This document shows, one piece after another, positions 1 to 10,040 of a stretch of DNA of 64,000 nt. The DNA lies in the NCBI GenBank assembly GCA_012295275.1, contig CM022679.1:16814342-16878341 (forward strand), given 5' to 3'. The notes under the pieces were generated by a model. The model saw only the letters and a list, made by a program, of their open reading frames with translations, did not search any database and was not told where the DNA came from. Positions within the stretch are counted from its first letter, which is position 1; every line of letters begins with the position of its first letter. The DNA comes from Chrysomallon squamiferum (taxonomy: Eukaryota; Mollusca; Gastropoda; Neomphalida; Peltospiridae). The position numbers were made by a program, and so were the translations under genes.

Positions 1-190
1 TCATTCCTGAGCTATACATAGCATCAAAGTATGGAGATATTGCTGCTAGAATAACTCTATGGCAGAAAAAGCTTGTATTCTCTACTATAATTTCTGTATC
101 AGAATAACTTCTGTTTTCATAAAAACGACAAAGCCCCATTCGTAAATGGTCAATTAGTACGGATCTGAAATCACAGTTTTCTTGTGACAT
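1..190 (-). CDS. BTB-domain (Kelch-like family) protein, N-terminal part, cut by window edge
   Basis: Reading minus from the ATG at 190-188, an open frame runs off the left edge (63 codons). The peptide carries the start of a BTB fold, with an SYSDTEIIVE strand, FFCHRVILAAIS and YFDAMYSSGM, the same order as in the plus-strand Kelch gene 1.76 kb away (DTTIFVQ, FHCHKVVLSAVS, FFNAMYSSGM). In BTB-Kelch proteins this domain dimerises and binds cullin-3. Whether BACK and Kelch domains follow cannot be seen here, but the similarity to the neighbour makes it likely. A minus-strand acceptor (TTTTTATGCAG, exon from 289) lies 99 bases before the ATG, so a non-coding leader exon probably lies further right. 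The ATG is the first in frame after an in-frame stop in the leader. The domain call is sure; the family member is not assigned. Confidence 0.88.
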   Translation of the reverse strand, partial: MSQENCDFRSVLIDHLRMGLCRFYENRSYSDTEIIVENTSFFCHRVILAAISPYFDAMYSSGM

Positions 191-289
191 GACTGTACTC
201 GTAGTAATCAGGACTGATATAATAGTATAGTTTATTTAGTACACATCCCAAATCATCTTGTTCTCAGCATATTTCATTATTCTTCAAAC
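191..289 (-). other. 5' UTR part of second exon of the minus-strand BTB gene
   Basis: Between the acceptor ending at 290 and the ATG at 190 the minus strand holds 99 bases with in-frame stops. It is read as untranslated leader. Confidence 0.5.
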
Positions 290-1828
290 CTGCATAAAAA
301 GAAAGAAAAAAGATTATATCATTTTATTTTAATTAATTTAGCACAAGTATATTTTACACAACCTTCTTCAAAATTATACAAATAATTTAATTATCTATTT
401 GTTAAACATTGATATAAACATAAACGTTCTAGCAAAGCCATTATAGGTATATATCATTGCTGGGTCTGCAAAAATGTATCTACAAAATTTAAAAATTATG
501 CTTTATCTTTCACAGTGTAATTATCACTACATCTATCATAGCAATAAGGTTATATATCCACAAATATCTTCAAAAGAGGCATACTTTTGAGGTCATTATA
601 TTGCAAATGATCAAAAACAACAGTATTGTATTTGAGCGATGTCAGTACATATTTAAATCCTGCAATGTGTACATAGTGGCAAGATAATAGACATGATTAC
701 TAGATAAATTTCTATATTTTTTACCAAATATAGCTTTTTGTGTTGGATGTAATCATATATATTTACTTTGTTAAAATTACTGGTTATTTATACAAAAATA
801 TTCAGTCAATGAACATTCTTATGAAAAGAAATTATGCATTACTATAATAATTTTTAAATGAGATATATTTTGAAGTGGCTGACTGCAGCAGTTGCTATGT
901 TTACAAACTTACAAAGCTTTAAATATTAATTTAATAACTGACCTATTTCTTAAGGGAAGAGGATTACAAGAATCCACTATTCTTTATAGTTTATTTATAT
1001 TCTTCATTATTTTCTTTAAAGGAATGAATAAATAGTAATAATGCATATTATTTCACTTAAAACGCAAATATTTTGTCTAAAAGCTTTTTGTTATTTAAAT
1101 CCGACGGGAAAACGATCGAACTCTTTGCCGGATATATGAAATTACAAGTTTAACAATTTGTTGAAGCGTATACATTATTCAGTAAATGTGTTCCGAAATA
1201 TAACCTTACTATACCATGACACATTAAGAACATCTTTATGATATTATACGCATTTGAACATTGATATATACCCGAGTTTCAACATTTCAAAAGCAGAAAT
1301 CGGCTACCTCGCTGTTGTCAAAGCTATATACGAAGGGAAGTAATACTATCCGGAAGTATGGTTCAAAATTCCGATTGTTTCCCTTATACTAATAAAATTA
1401 ATACTTTATTGCAGAGTGATTACAATGTGACGGTGTAACAGGTAGGCTCACATACGTGGATCTGTTATTACCATCTAAATATTTGCCCAAGAATATCCAC
1501 TATGTTTTGTACGATTATAATCTGTAAAGCAGAATTACCAGTAGTTCAGTAGTGCTGTATTTATTTATTTACCATTTAATATAATAAATATGTACATAAT
1601 GCCGTATAATGGTATATACTAATATAGCATTTTCAAAGGCTAAAATAACCTTAATACCATTTAAGTCTAAAAGAATAAATAAATTATCGAGCACAAGACT
1701 GGCAGGACTTTTAGGATGGTTTCGAAAGATTTCATGTATGCACTTGTTTACCGTATGTAAGAATCTCCACCAAATGAAATAATTATTTATTAGAGATAGT
1801 ATTTCACAATAATTAAAATAGATCCAAC

Positions 1829-1877
<49 letters not shown>

Positions 1878-1943
1878 TTTAATAATAACGCCAATAACAA
1901 TGAACAATATAAAATTGTTAGATATTTCTTTTTCCTATTTTTA
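290..1943. promoter_or_regulatory. Shared intergenic/leader-intron region between two divergent BTB genes
   Basis: No supported coding sequence lies here. Both flanking genes have an acceptor just upstream of their ATG, so this stretch must contain the leader introns and probably the non-coding first exons and start sites of both. The least AT-rich, CpG-containing part is about 1095-1380 (for example GACGGGAAAACGATCGAAC near 1103), which is where I would look for a bidirectional promoter. An (AAT)n tract sits at 1830-1876. This is inference; no TATA box or initiator is clear. Confidence 0.35.
1830..1876. repeat. (AAT)n microsatellite
   Basis: About 15 copies of a trinucleotide, ending roughly 65 bases before the 3' splice acceptor that precedes the Kelch start codon. 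Confidence 0.9.
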
Positions 1944-1950
1944 GGTTTCA

Positions 1951-3603
1951 ATGGAAGCAAATTCTAACAAAGAACATCATCAGCGACATTTATGTCAAGG
2001 TCTCGTTTGTCAGCTAGAAAATGAAAAGAATACAGATACTACAATATTCGTCCAAGGAGAAACATTCCACTGCCACAAGGTGGTGCTGTCTGCTGTGTCA
2101 TGTTTCTTCAATGCGATGTACTCATCGGGCATGAAGGAAAGTGTTGACGGAAAAGTAACTCTACACAACATCACGCCAACAGTATTCCACGATGTTCTTC
2201 ACTTTATGTACAACGGAACTATTAATATTACTGAAGAAAACGTAGTGGAATATCTTCGCGCTGCCAGTATTTTCCAGATTACAACGTTGTTAAACATTTG
2301 CGAGAAGTTTCTTTTGGATATTTTGTTTTCAAAAAATGCTTTAGAAATGTGGAGACTTGCTTGTACCTACAACTGTAAAACTTTAAAACAGTATGCATGG
2401 TCTTTTATTTTGGACAATTTCACAGATATTTCGCAAAAAGGTGAATTTCAAAATGTTACAAAAGATGAACTGTTAATGATAATAGATGATGATAATTTGA
2501 ATGTTCTAAACGAAGAATCGGTTTGTGATGCGGTTATGGTTTGGCTTAAACATGAAACAAACCGAGCGACATACTTATATGAGATTTTCAGACATTTACG
2601 ATTTCCTCTGATGCATAGCACATATATAAACAATCTTATTGAATCAAATTCCTTAATATCAGAGCATAAAGAATGTAAAAAATACCTTGAAAACATAAGT
2701 GCCGAATCACATTTAGTTAAAGAACGCAATGAACCAGTATTAGTGATGGTTGATGGCAGACGTCAAGATGTAATTTGTTTTAGCCTCCAAAGAAAAAAAT
2801 GTTTTTCTTTGGCTAAGTTTCCGTATTTTGCGGATGGCAAGGCATCTTGTACTTATAATGGAAACATATATGTTTGCGGGGGTACTACAGGAATGGTTGA
2901 AGATCGATTAGTTAAATTTGAATCTAATCGAAATCGATGGGAAGAATGTTGTCGCATGTTAAGTGGTCGCTGTTATCACGAATTAGTATCGGCTGGCGAA
3001 TGTCTGTACAGTCTTGGCGGTTTCGCCATGGATACGGCGTTGTCCAGCATAGAGGAATACAACACTGTTGCTGGAAGCTGGAAGAAGGTTGGAGATCTTG
3101 CTATTGCTGTAGGTGGCATGGCTGCTGCGGTACTCCGTGATACCATATACATTTTTGGAGGAAAAAGAAACCGGATCGAAAGGAAAACACCTATATTTCA
3201 AAGTTTTGAAACCAAAACAAAGACATCAGCTTCACTGGGAAATCTTCCAATACATATATGCTGGAGTCGCGCTTTGACAATTGACGAGATTATTTATGTG
3301 ATCAGTCCAGATGGCAATGTCATTAGCTACCGAGAGGGCTTATTTCCTTCGATTATTAGTGTCATTAAAGATCTTGACTGCCAATACTTCAGAATTATCG
3401 GACACGACAGGAAAATTATCATTCTTCAAGTTGGAGACTCGAAAAACTTTGACGAACTACGGATATTTGATCCAAAATTCAACAGCTTTTATGTGACCAG
3501 AGAGAGACTGCCAAGATCGTTATGTGATTCTGATTGGCTTAAAGTTGTTATAAATCGACAACATTTGAAATATGAATATTTGTCTCACAGCTCTCACAGA
3601 TAA
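1951..3603 (+). CDS. BTB-BACK-Kelch protein (KLHL family), intronless, 550 aa
   Basis: One uninterrupted frame encodes a Kelch-like protein, the class that acts as substrate adaptor for cullin-3 ubiquitin ligases, usually in the cytoplasm. Roughly residues 20-125 are BTB (FHCHKVVLSAVS, AMYSSGM, FMYNGTINI), 130-235 are BACK (ALEMWRLACTYNC, VCDAVMVWLKHE), and 265-540 hold degenerate Kelch blades with diglycine strands (YVCGGTTGM, YSLGGFAMDTALSSIEEYN, YIFGGKRNR). The last blades lack clear double glycines, so the propeller is divergent. Length is normal for the family. An acceptor (TTTCCTATTTTTAG) ends at 1944, six bases before the ATG, which supports this start and implies a leader intron. AATAAA at 3610-3615 gives a very short 3' UTR. 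It is paired head to head with another BTB gene. A KLHL number cannot be assigned by eye. Confidence 0.95.
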   Translation: MEANSNKEHHQRHLCQGLVCQLENEKNTDTTIFVQGETFHCHKVVLSAVSCFFNAMYSSGMKESVDGKVTLHNITPTVFHDVLHFMYNGTINITEENVVEYLRAASIFQITTLLNICEKFLLDILFSKNALEMWRLACTYNCKTLKQYAWSFILDNFTDISQKGEFQNVTKDELLMIIDDDNLNVLNEESVCDAVMVWLKHETNRATYLYEIFRHLRFPLMHSTYINNLIESNSLISEHKECKKYLENISAESHLVKERNEPVLVMVDGRRQDVICFSLQRKKCFSLAKFPYFADGKASCTYNGNIYVCGGTTGMVEDRLVKFESNRNRWEECCRMLSGRCYHELVSAGECLYSLGGFAMDTALSSIEEYNTVAGSWKKVGDLAIAVGGMAAAVLRDTIYIFGGKRNRIERKTPIFQSFETKTKTSASLGNLPIHICWSRALTIDEIIYVISPDGNVISYREGLFPSIISVIKDLDCQYFRIIGHDRKIIILQVGDSKNFDELRIFDPKFNSFYVTRERLPRSLCDSDWLKVVINRQHLKYEYLSHSSHR

Positions 3604-3609
3604 GCTGAA

Positions 3610-3615
3610 AATAAA
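3610..3615 (+). terminator. Poly(A) signal AATAAA of the Kelch gene
   Basis: A canonical hexamer starts seven bases after the TAA stop codon at 3601-3603. Confidence 0.6.
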
Positions 3616-4046
3616 TCCATTCAAACACTTAATATTAAAATATTGTTTATTTATTTATTTGAATTAATTTTGTTCCTTTTCTTTATTAATTATATTCAGT
3701 GACAATAGATTATAATGCATAATATTTGTATGAACGGAACAAACTGAAATTTCACTGCAATAACAATTTATACGATCAAAAAATGAAATCCGAATAGAGC
3801 AACTTTCAACAGAGTTTATATATGAAAGCAGACCGAATTACACTCGCTTCAATTGTGATATATGTAATTAATACTACATGCAGTTTCAGTTTTTGATTCT
3901 CAAGACAATCTACTACATTAATAACTGAAATGTCCGAGTTTTATAAACACAAACGAGTTCAATAAAAATGTTTTCTTATAAAAATATCTTTTAAATTCTT
4001 TAATATTTAACTTCCGTTTTCCAGAATAAATAAAGGTAATTACATG
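3616..4046. other. Intergenic, no feature seen
   Basis: AT-rich spacer with only short random frames. Confidence 0.5.
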
Positions 4047-4048
4047 TA

Positions 4049-4746
4049 CAGTGGTACCTTGACTTACGAGTTTAATTCGTTCCGTGGCCGAGCTCGGAAC
4101 TCAATTTGGACGTATATCAAATCAATTTTCCCAAATGTAATTAAGTGAAATACCATTAATCCGTTCCAGCCCGCCAAAAACCACCCCAGTTTTTAAATAA
4201 GAAAAATGTATTTATAAATGATAAATGTTGAAAAAAACACACAAAATAAAACAGAATGTAAAGAAATAAATTGGTTTTGTAAAGGGTACAGGGTTAGGGT
4301 TTCTCCATCTTTTCATGGACAGAGGTCCGCAGCGTAGAAGTTATTTTAACGCCTTTGGCTGGAGTTATAGCTTTTATCGAATCATTCTGCTTCAGTGGTA
4401 CATATCGTTGAAGTACTACGCTCGTACGGCCTAGCCGTGTTGACTACATGCACACCTTGCTCATGTTTTTCTATGATTTCGTGCTTTATTTCAATGGACG
4501 TCATCTGCTTCTTCTTCTCAGCACTGTCCTTTGCACTCACTTTGGTAACCACGTGAAGCAAACGATTCAGACGCGGGATGCTGGGTGAATATTGTGTTGT
4601 TCGATGCGCCAACTCCCTGCGGCGTATCTGAAGCTCACGCGTAACTCGAATTTTGGCTCGCAATTCAACCCCAAAAACCGACCGGGCGGCTGCTCATAAC
4701 TCGAAAAACTCGTAAGTTGGAGCACTCGTAACTGGAGGTACCACTG
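4049..4746 (-). mobile_element. Degenerate Tigger/pogo DNA transposon, 698 bp, TA target-site duplication
   Basis: The ends are inverted repeats: both start CAGTGGTACC, and 19 of the first 22 bases agree. Each is flanked by TA (4047-4048, 4747-4748), the Tc1/mariner-pogo signature. On the minus strand inside lies the start of a pogo/Tigger transposase. Positions about 4560-4385 encode a Psq/CENP-B-like helix-turn-helix (TSIEIKHEIIEKHEQG, then RSTSTIC). After a frameshift near 4385 the frame continues in about 4384-4305 with ITPAKGVK and LRTSVHEKMEK before a stop. The rest of the transposase, including the DDE catalytic domain, is absent. It is therefore a dead deletion derivative, possibly mobilised in trans in the past. 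Confidence 0.85.
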
Positions 4747-4775
4747 TATATTTTATGTTTAATAAATTATTATTA

Positions 4776-4777
<2 letters not shown>

Positions 4778-4817
<40 letters not shown>
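4778..4817. repeat. (ATT)n microsatellite
   Basis: A run of about 13 ATT units follows 30 bases after the Tigger element. Confidence 0.85.
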
Positions 4818-4819
4818 TT

Positions 4820-5633
4820 TATTATTTTTATAAACCAAAGAAAAAGTAAAAATTCGATAGAGGTACCGAAACATTTAAATTTATCCATCTTGGGACCGAA
4901 GGCGGTGTGAATTTCTGGACAAAGGCTAAATCTTTACTTTAAAAATAAAATAAAGAACGAAACAGTATTTAAGCTGTAAATATTTAATGGATACAACTTA
5001 ATATTCCTTCAGTTTAATCTTTATTAATTTACTCCAAAATTTTAAAATACCTGTAGAAAATATGTATTTCTGATTAATTCAGCAAGTTGCGTTTCTTCTA
5101 ATCCATTTAGTCATTTAATAAATGAAAATGATAGTAAACTGAAAAAAATAATAGCTTATTGTGAGATGATCGCCTGTAGACAGCAACAATTTCACTTGAA
5201 ATGGCGTTAAAGAAACTAAAATTAAGTGCGCCTAATTCAAATGAAGCCAACTTAAAAATACCCCGTTTCCTGTGTTTTCCGGATTTCTGGAAGACGATAT
5301 TTTTTTTCTATTTTGATGAAATTAATATAATCAGTTACTGAGTTTGATGAAAAGTGAAGAATAGCAATAACAATTAGTTATGAAAAATAAATATAAAATA
5401 GCTATTATCAAATAAAATAAACAGAACCTGTACTTGTGGTCTGTTTTTTATCAGGACTTCAGTTAGATGGTGGCAAAATATAAACAGAAGAAAATTAATG
5501 GCAGCGCCCACTTAGCGAATACGGAATAGGTAGTGTGACAATAACTTGAATAAGCTATGGTTATCGATAATTATCGAGTGTATACAATATAGATATATTT
5601 TTTTATGAGTTACATAAATTTGTTTATGTTTTC
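4820..5633. other. Intergenic/upstream region of TSR3
   Basis: No coding signal. A possible acceptor (TTTATGTTTTCAG, ending 5635) lies about 50 bases before the TSR3 ATG, which would make part of this a leader intron. No promoter motif is clear. Confidence 0.35.
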
Positions 5634-5686
5634 AGGATCACTGTGAGTGTGACTGTTAGTAAGTGTTCCAGTGTTGACAAAGATTC

Positions 5687-6391
5687 ATGGGGAAACATAA
5701 AATTAAGAAAAACAAAGACTATTATGGTAAACATAAATCTAAAGATGGGCATTCAGAAAAAAGAGTTCACAATTTTGACAAAGACAGATTTACAGAAAAT
5801 CTCAATAGATTACAAGAAGGTAACTTTTTATCAACTCATATGTATAATATATATATGTATGTATGTATTTTGCAGATTAAATTCCCGTTCAGATTGTAAC
5901 ATAAATTTCATTTCCATTTCTTTATGAAACAGTAACTGAGTAATTGAATTGACTCCAAAACTGATTTAGTACCAAATGGTTATATATATTTTGTTTTTTA
6001 TTTTATAGTTGAAAATCGTCCTTAATGCCAATATAATGTTACACATTTAAATTTAATTGTGAAATTCCCTACAAAAAAATAAAAAAACGGTTAGAGAATC
6101 ATTGTATCAGTTTAAAAAAAAAGGTCTTTTTGTACAGGTGAAAAAGATATTTTTTTTTTTTTTTTTTTTTTCAAATACAGTTTGTGTGTAAATTCAGTTT
6201 ACTTTTGAAAAGAATATAAAAATTTATAACTGACATTTATTACATTTTTAAAAAATAAATAAAGGTTTTGTGTCTGCAGAGATTACTTTATCAACTGAAC
6301 AGTAAACAAAACAAAAAAAAAAAATTAATAAAAATTATTAATTGAAAAAATATTTAGTCCACAACCATTCAGTACAAAGAATTGTTTAAAC

Positions 6392-6427
<36 letters not shown>

Positions 6428-9404
6428 CACCAAAAGGCTGCAGATAAATTAAACTTTAAAAATCCTAAATTTTGTAATAAATACAAATTAAAAATATATA
6501 TATATGACACAAAATTTATTTTCACAGAAGATGAAAATGGAGATGGTGCTAAATTTCCCTGCCCACTTGCTATGTGGGATTTGGAACAGTGTGACCCCAA
6601 GAAATGCACAGGTCGCAAACTGTGTAATCTGGGATTTGTCCGAAGATTGAGGTTACAACAGCGATTTAATGGAATTGTCTTGTCTCCCACTGGGAGCAGA
6701 TGTGTGTCTCCAGACGACAGGTATATTGTAGAAATGTAGCATTATGACCTATATTTAGTCCTGAGTTAGTGATAAATTAATATGCTAATACAATTAAGCT
6801 TGGACCATTTGTATATAATGAAACAGAACTAGAGTTTTATTTGATTTTGTTCTTAAACAGTTAATATCAGTTCTGTTAGTATTAGTTTTTTATGTAAATT
6901 TTTTCTGTATAAAATGATCTTAATACATTTAAAATAAAAGTTAATAAAAGGAAATTACCAGTATTATCTTTCTATCACCCACAAAACAATACTGTATAAA
7001 ATAACATTAATAATTTTATTTTAAACAGTTACTGTCAGTGTGTTAATGTTAGCTTTCAAGTAAAAATTACATTATTAAACAATAAATGTTTTTAAACAGT
7101 TACTGTCAGTGTGTCAATCTTAGCTTTCAAGTAAAAATTACATTATTAAACAATAAATGTTTTTAAACAGTTACTGTCAGTGTGTCAATGTTAGCTTTTC
7201 ATGTAAACAAATACTGTATAAAATGATAATAGTAACACCTTTTTTAATATTACTACAGGGATATTATTGCTGCACATGGTGTTGCTGTTGTTGACTGCTC
7301 TTGGGCTAGAATTGATGAAATTCCTCTGACTGTGATGAAGACTCACAACCCAAGACTTCTTCCTTACCTGATTGCTTCAAACCCTGTCAACTATGGTCGT
7401 CCATGTAAACTGTCTTGTGTGGAAGCATTTGCTGCAGCATTTTACCTTACAGGTACATTCTGGGTGTCCCATCAACTCTGCACAATATCAAAATGTCTTT
7501 GTTTTTACAAGTTTTGAATTAGTAGTTGGAAACGTAAAAAATCAAAATGTCTATAAGCAATATGTGCTAACTAGCCTAAATTTGTTTTTACTTATTTATT
7601 TATTAAATAATTTATTAGTATTATATTCAGTAGTAACATAATAATAGTAGCAGGAGCATTATTTAAACAAATACTTTGTTTATTTTGAATTTTAAATTTT
7701 TTTAGGTTTTAAAGAATTAGGTGAAAAACTTTTAAGTAAGTTTAAATGGGGAGCTTCGTTTTACAAAGTGAATGAAGAACTACTGAACAAGTACATGGAA
7801 TGTAAAACCAGCAAAGAGATTATCACTGTACAGCAGCAGCACCTTGACAGTCTTGAAGATGAGAAACAGCAAGAAAAACAAGGTCACAAAATTATTTATT
7901 TATGGGGTCCAAAATTTCTACCAGTTACAGAAGGACCTTTTTTATGCCACAGCAATTAGTATTTCAAATGACTTCTTAATAAGAAAGTAATGTATGCCAC
8001 ATGATTTTGAGAATTAATATTTATGAATTTAGTTACAAGAGGCAATGAATGGTTGATTATAATCGAAAAAATTATGGTTAAAATAGAACATAATAATTTA
8101 CCAGATATTAAATATTTTATTTTGTTAGTCTTCTGTAATTTAAAATTAATTTCATTCACTGGATATCAGTATGCCAACGTAGTTGTGTATTTCATACAGT
8201 ATTCTTTAAACATCAAGAAGTTTATTTTGTAAATTATTATCTGTAATTAGTAATTAAGATATTTTTTTCTAGACATAAAATATTATGTTTGTTTTACAGA
8301 TCTCACTGATATAGATATGTCAATGGAACACTGTAATCCAAACAGACAACTTGATTTCCTAGATGACAGGTACATTTTTAGAAGTAATATACATAGTTGT
8401 GTAAATAGTATATCATGTCACAAAGGTGAAGCCAGAAATAATGGTCAGTGGTTGTTGATCTCTTCAATGTATTTGATATTAGGAGTCTGTAATAAACAGT
8501 ATTATTTAATATGATGATCATTTTCAAGCCTTGTGAATTCTCCTTTTCTTTAGTATATGAATTCTGGAGATTAGTATGGGAACTCTGAAAATTACCAGAT
8601 ACAAGAGACACTACCCCAGTAGTTGCCTTCCAAATTCTTTAACCATATGAAAAAATTGGTAAAGATACTCCATAATTTTAGGGGTTTTTTGTTAATTGTA
8701 GTAATCGGAAAGGTTGTGATGATGATGTATATTTTTATTAGTAAAATAAAAGGATATTACAAATCAGTATGTTAAATTGTCCCATAAAAATGATCCCCCT
8801 GTATACACATTTTATTCTTCAATTAATGGAAATTTAGCATTCTTACTTATATATAACGATAAATTAACATAACCAAAAGTGTAAATATGTACAAATTTTA
8901 TCACATTAATTTTTCTTTTGAATTAGGTATTTATTTCCAATTAATTTTATGTTCAGAAAATATTTTTTTGTTAAGAATCAGAAAAATGAAAATGACATCG
9001 ACTGATGGAATTACATTTTTCACACAAGTCTCCACTGGTGTTTGTAAAACATACATAATTGCTTTTTTCTTTCTGTGTCATCTGAACAGATTTTGATTGA
9101 TTACCATTTATGAAAATATTGAATAATTGTATATTTCAGCTCTGAGGAAGAAGATGAAGATACAGATGACAGCTCTGTTACTGAAGTTGTGGAGAAAGAA
9201 AAGGAAAATGTAAATAATGTAGAGAGTGGTGTGGAAAGTCAGGAAAACAAGCTTGATGTAGATGGTAATGTTGAGAACCAGCTGAAAGAAAAGATTATTG
9301 ATACAGACAGCCAGAAAAATGTAGCTGATATACAACATAATGTTAAGAACCAAGAAAATGACAGCGATGTAGACTGTATTTTTGGAGATTTGAAAATAGG
9401 ATGA
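5687..9404 (+). CDS. TSR3: TSR3, 18S rRNA aminocarboxypropyltransferase, six exons, 343 aa
   Basis: Exons 5687-5819, 6528-6720, 7259-7452, 7706-7882, 8300-8369 and 9140-9404 all have GT-AG borders and join in phase to give 343 residues. TSR3 transfers the 3-amino-3-carboxypropyl group from S-adenosylmethionine to a modified uridine of 18S rRNA during 40S maturation. Diagnostic stretches are [20 protein letters not shown] and GRKL in exon 2, DCSWAR and [20 protein letters not shown] in exon 3, and KFKWG in exon 4. These match the RLI-like and DUF367 parts of the family. Exon 1 gives a lysine-rich head starting [14 protein letters not shown], and exon 6 an acidic, Asn/Lys-rich tail with no fixed motif, typical of this family. 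An upstream frame from 5643 overlaps exon 1 in another phase and is not the start. AATAAA follows the stop at 9413. Confidence 0.95.
6149..6171. repeat. Poly(T) tract in TSR3 intron 1
   Basis: An uninterrupted T run of more than 20 bases. Confidence 0.8.
7021..7210 (+). repeat. 71-bp minisatellite in TSR3 intron 2
   Basis: Three consecutive units begin at 7021, 7092 and 7163, each opening TTAAACAGTTACTGTCAGTG. The first two are nearly identical over 71 bases and the third diverges after about 45. A weaker related unit (TTAAACAGTTAATATCAGTT) lies near 6857. Confidence 0.9.
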
Positions 9405-9412
9405 AGTGAAGT

Positions 9413-9418
9413 AATAAA
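9413..9418 (+). terminator. Poly(A) signal AATAAA of TSR3
   Basis: A canonical hexamer nine bases after the stop codon; a second AATAAA lies near 9602. Confidence 0.55.
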
Positions 9419-9959
9419 GTTGGTGATATTAATTTAGAAAAAAGATAAAAACCTCAAATGAATTGGAGAAGGTTTACCCAGCTGAAAAAAATGCATTGGC
9501 AAAATAGAAGATGATGATGATGATGACGATTGTAATGTTCTGCAGCAATTCAGCCACAGGAACCCACAGTTATTCTGATGATACATCATCTTCTGCTAGG
9601 CAAATAAATCATATTTACAATGAATTCAGAATATCATTTTAACATTTAATTATGTTAACATTCTTGAAAGAAGAAGCTTGCCATGAAGTTTATATTGAAA
9701 ACCTGAACTAAATATAGTGATCATAAATTATTGTTGCCTTTCTGTATAGTACATTTATCTGAAATTAAAATATTACATACGTGTAAGAAAAGTTGCAATA
9801 TTTATTTAATAATCTCCATAACTTGTTTTTTTAAATCTTTTGTCTACTGTAGGTTATTCTTAAATTTAAAGGGAGAAAAACCTGCTAGCCATAAGATGTG
9901 TGTGTGTTTCCATGGTCAGGGGAAATATATCATAAATTTTGATAAACCAGTTTTGAAAT

Positions 9960-10040
9960 GACAGGAACAAAAACAGGATGCTGATAAGGACTGATCCTGA
10001 GACCAGTCATTTGGCATACCACTGAGCTACAGCCTGACCA
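9960..10040 (-). repeat. tRNA-derived SINE-like fragment
   Basis: Minus strand 10040 to 9960 reads like a tRNA head. A perfect polymerase III A box (TAGCTCAGTGG) maps to 10029-10019, and about 20 bases further on GGATCAGTCC at 9997-9988 resembles a decayed B box. It does not fold as a functional tRNA, and the SINE body and tail are not recognisable. Confidence 0.4.

Noticed and set aside
5643-5927. 94-codon plus frame overlapping TSR3 exon 1
   Set aside because: It is in a different phase from the TSR3 reading frame, crosses the donor at 5819 and has no family match.
7956-9353. Several 60-80-codon frames in TSR3 introns 4 and 5
   Set aside because: Low-complexity AT-rich frames without start or splice support.
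10019-10040. Functional tRNA gene
   Set aside because: Only the A box fits; no acceptor stem or anticodon arm pairs, so I list it as a SINE-like fragment.
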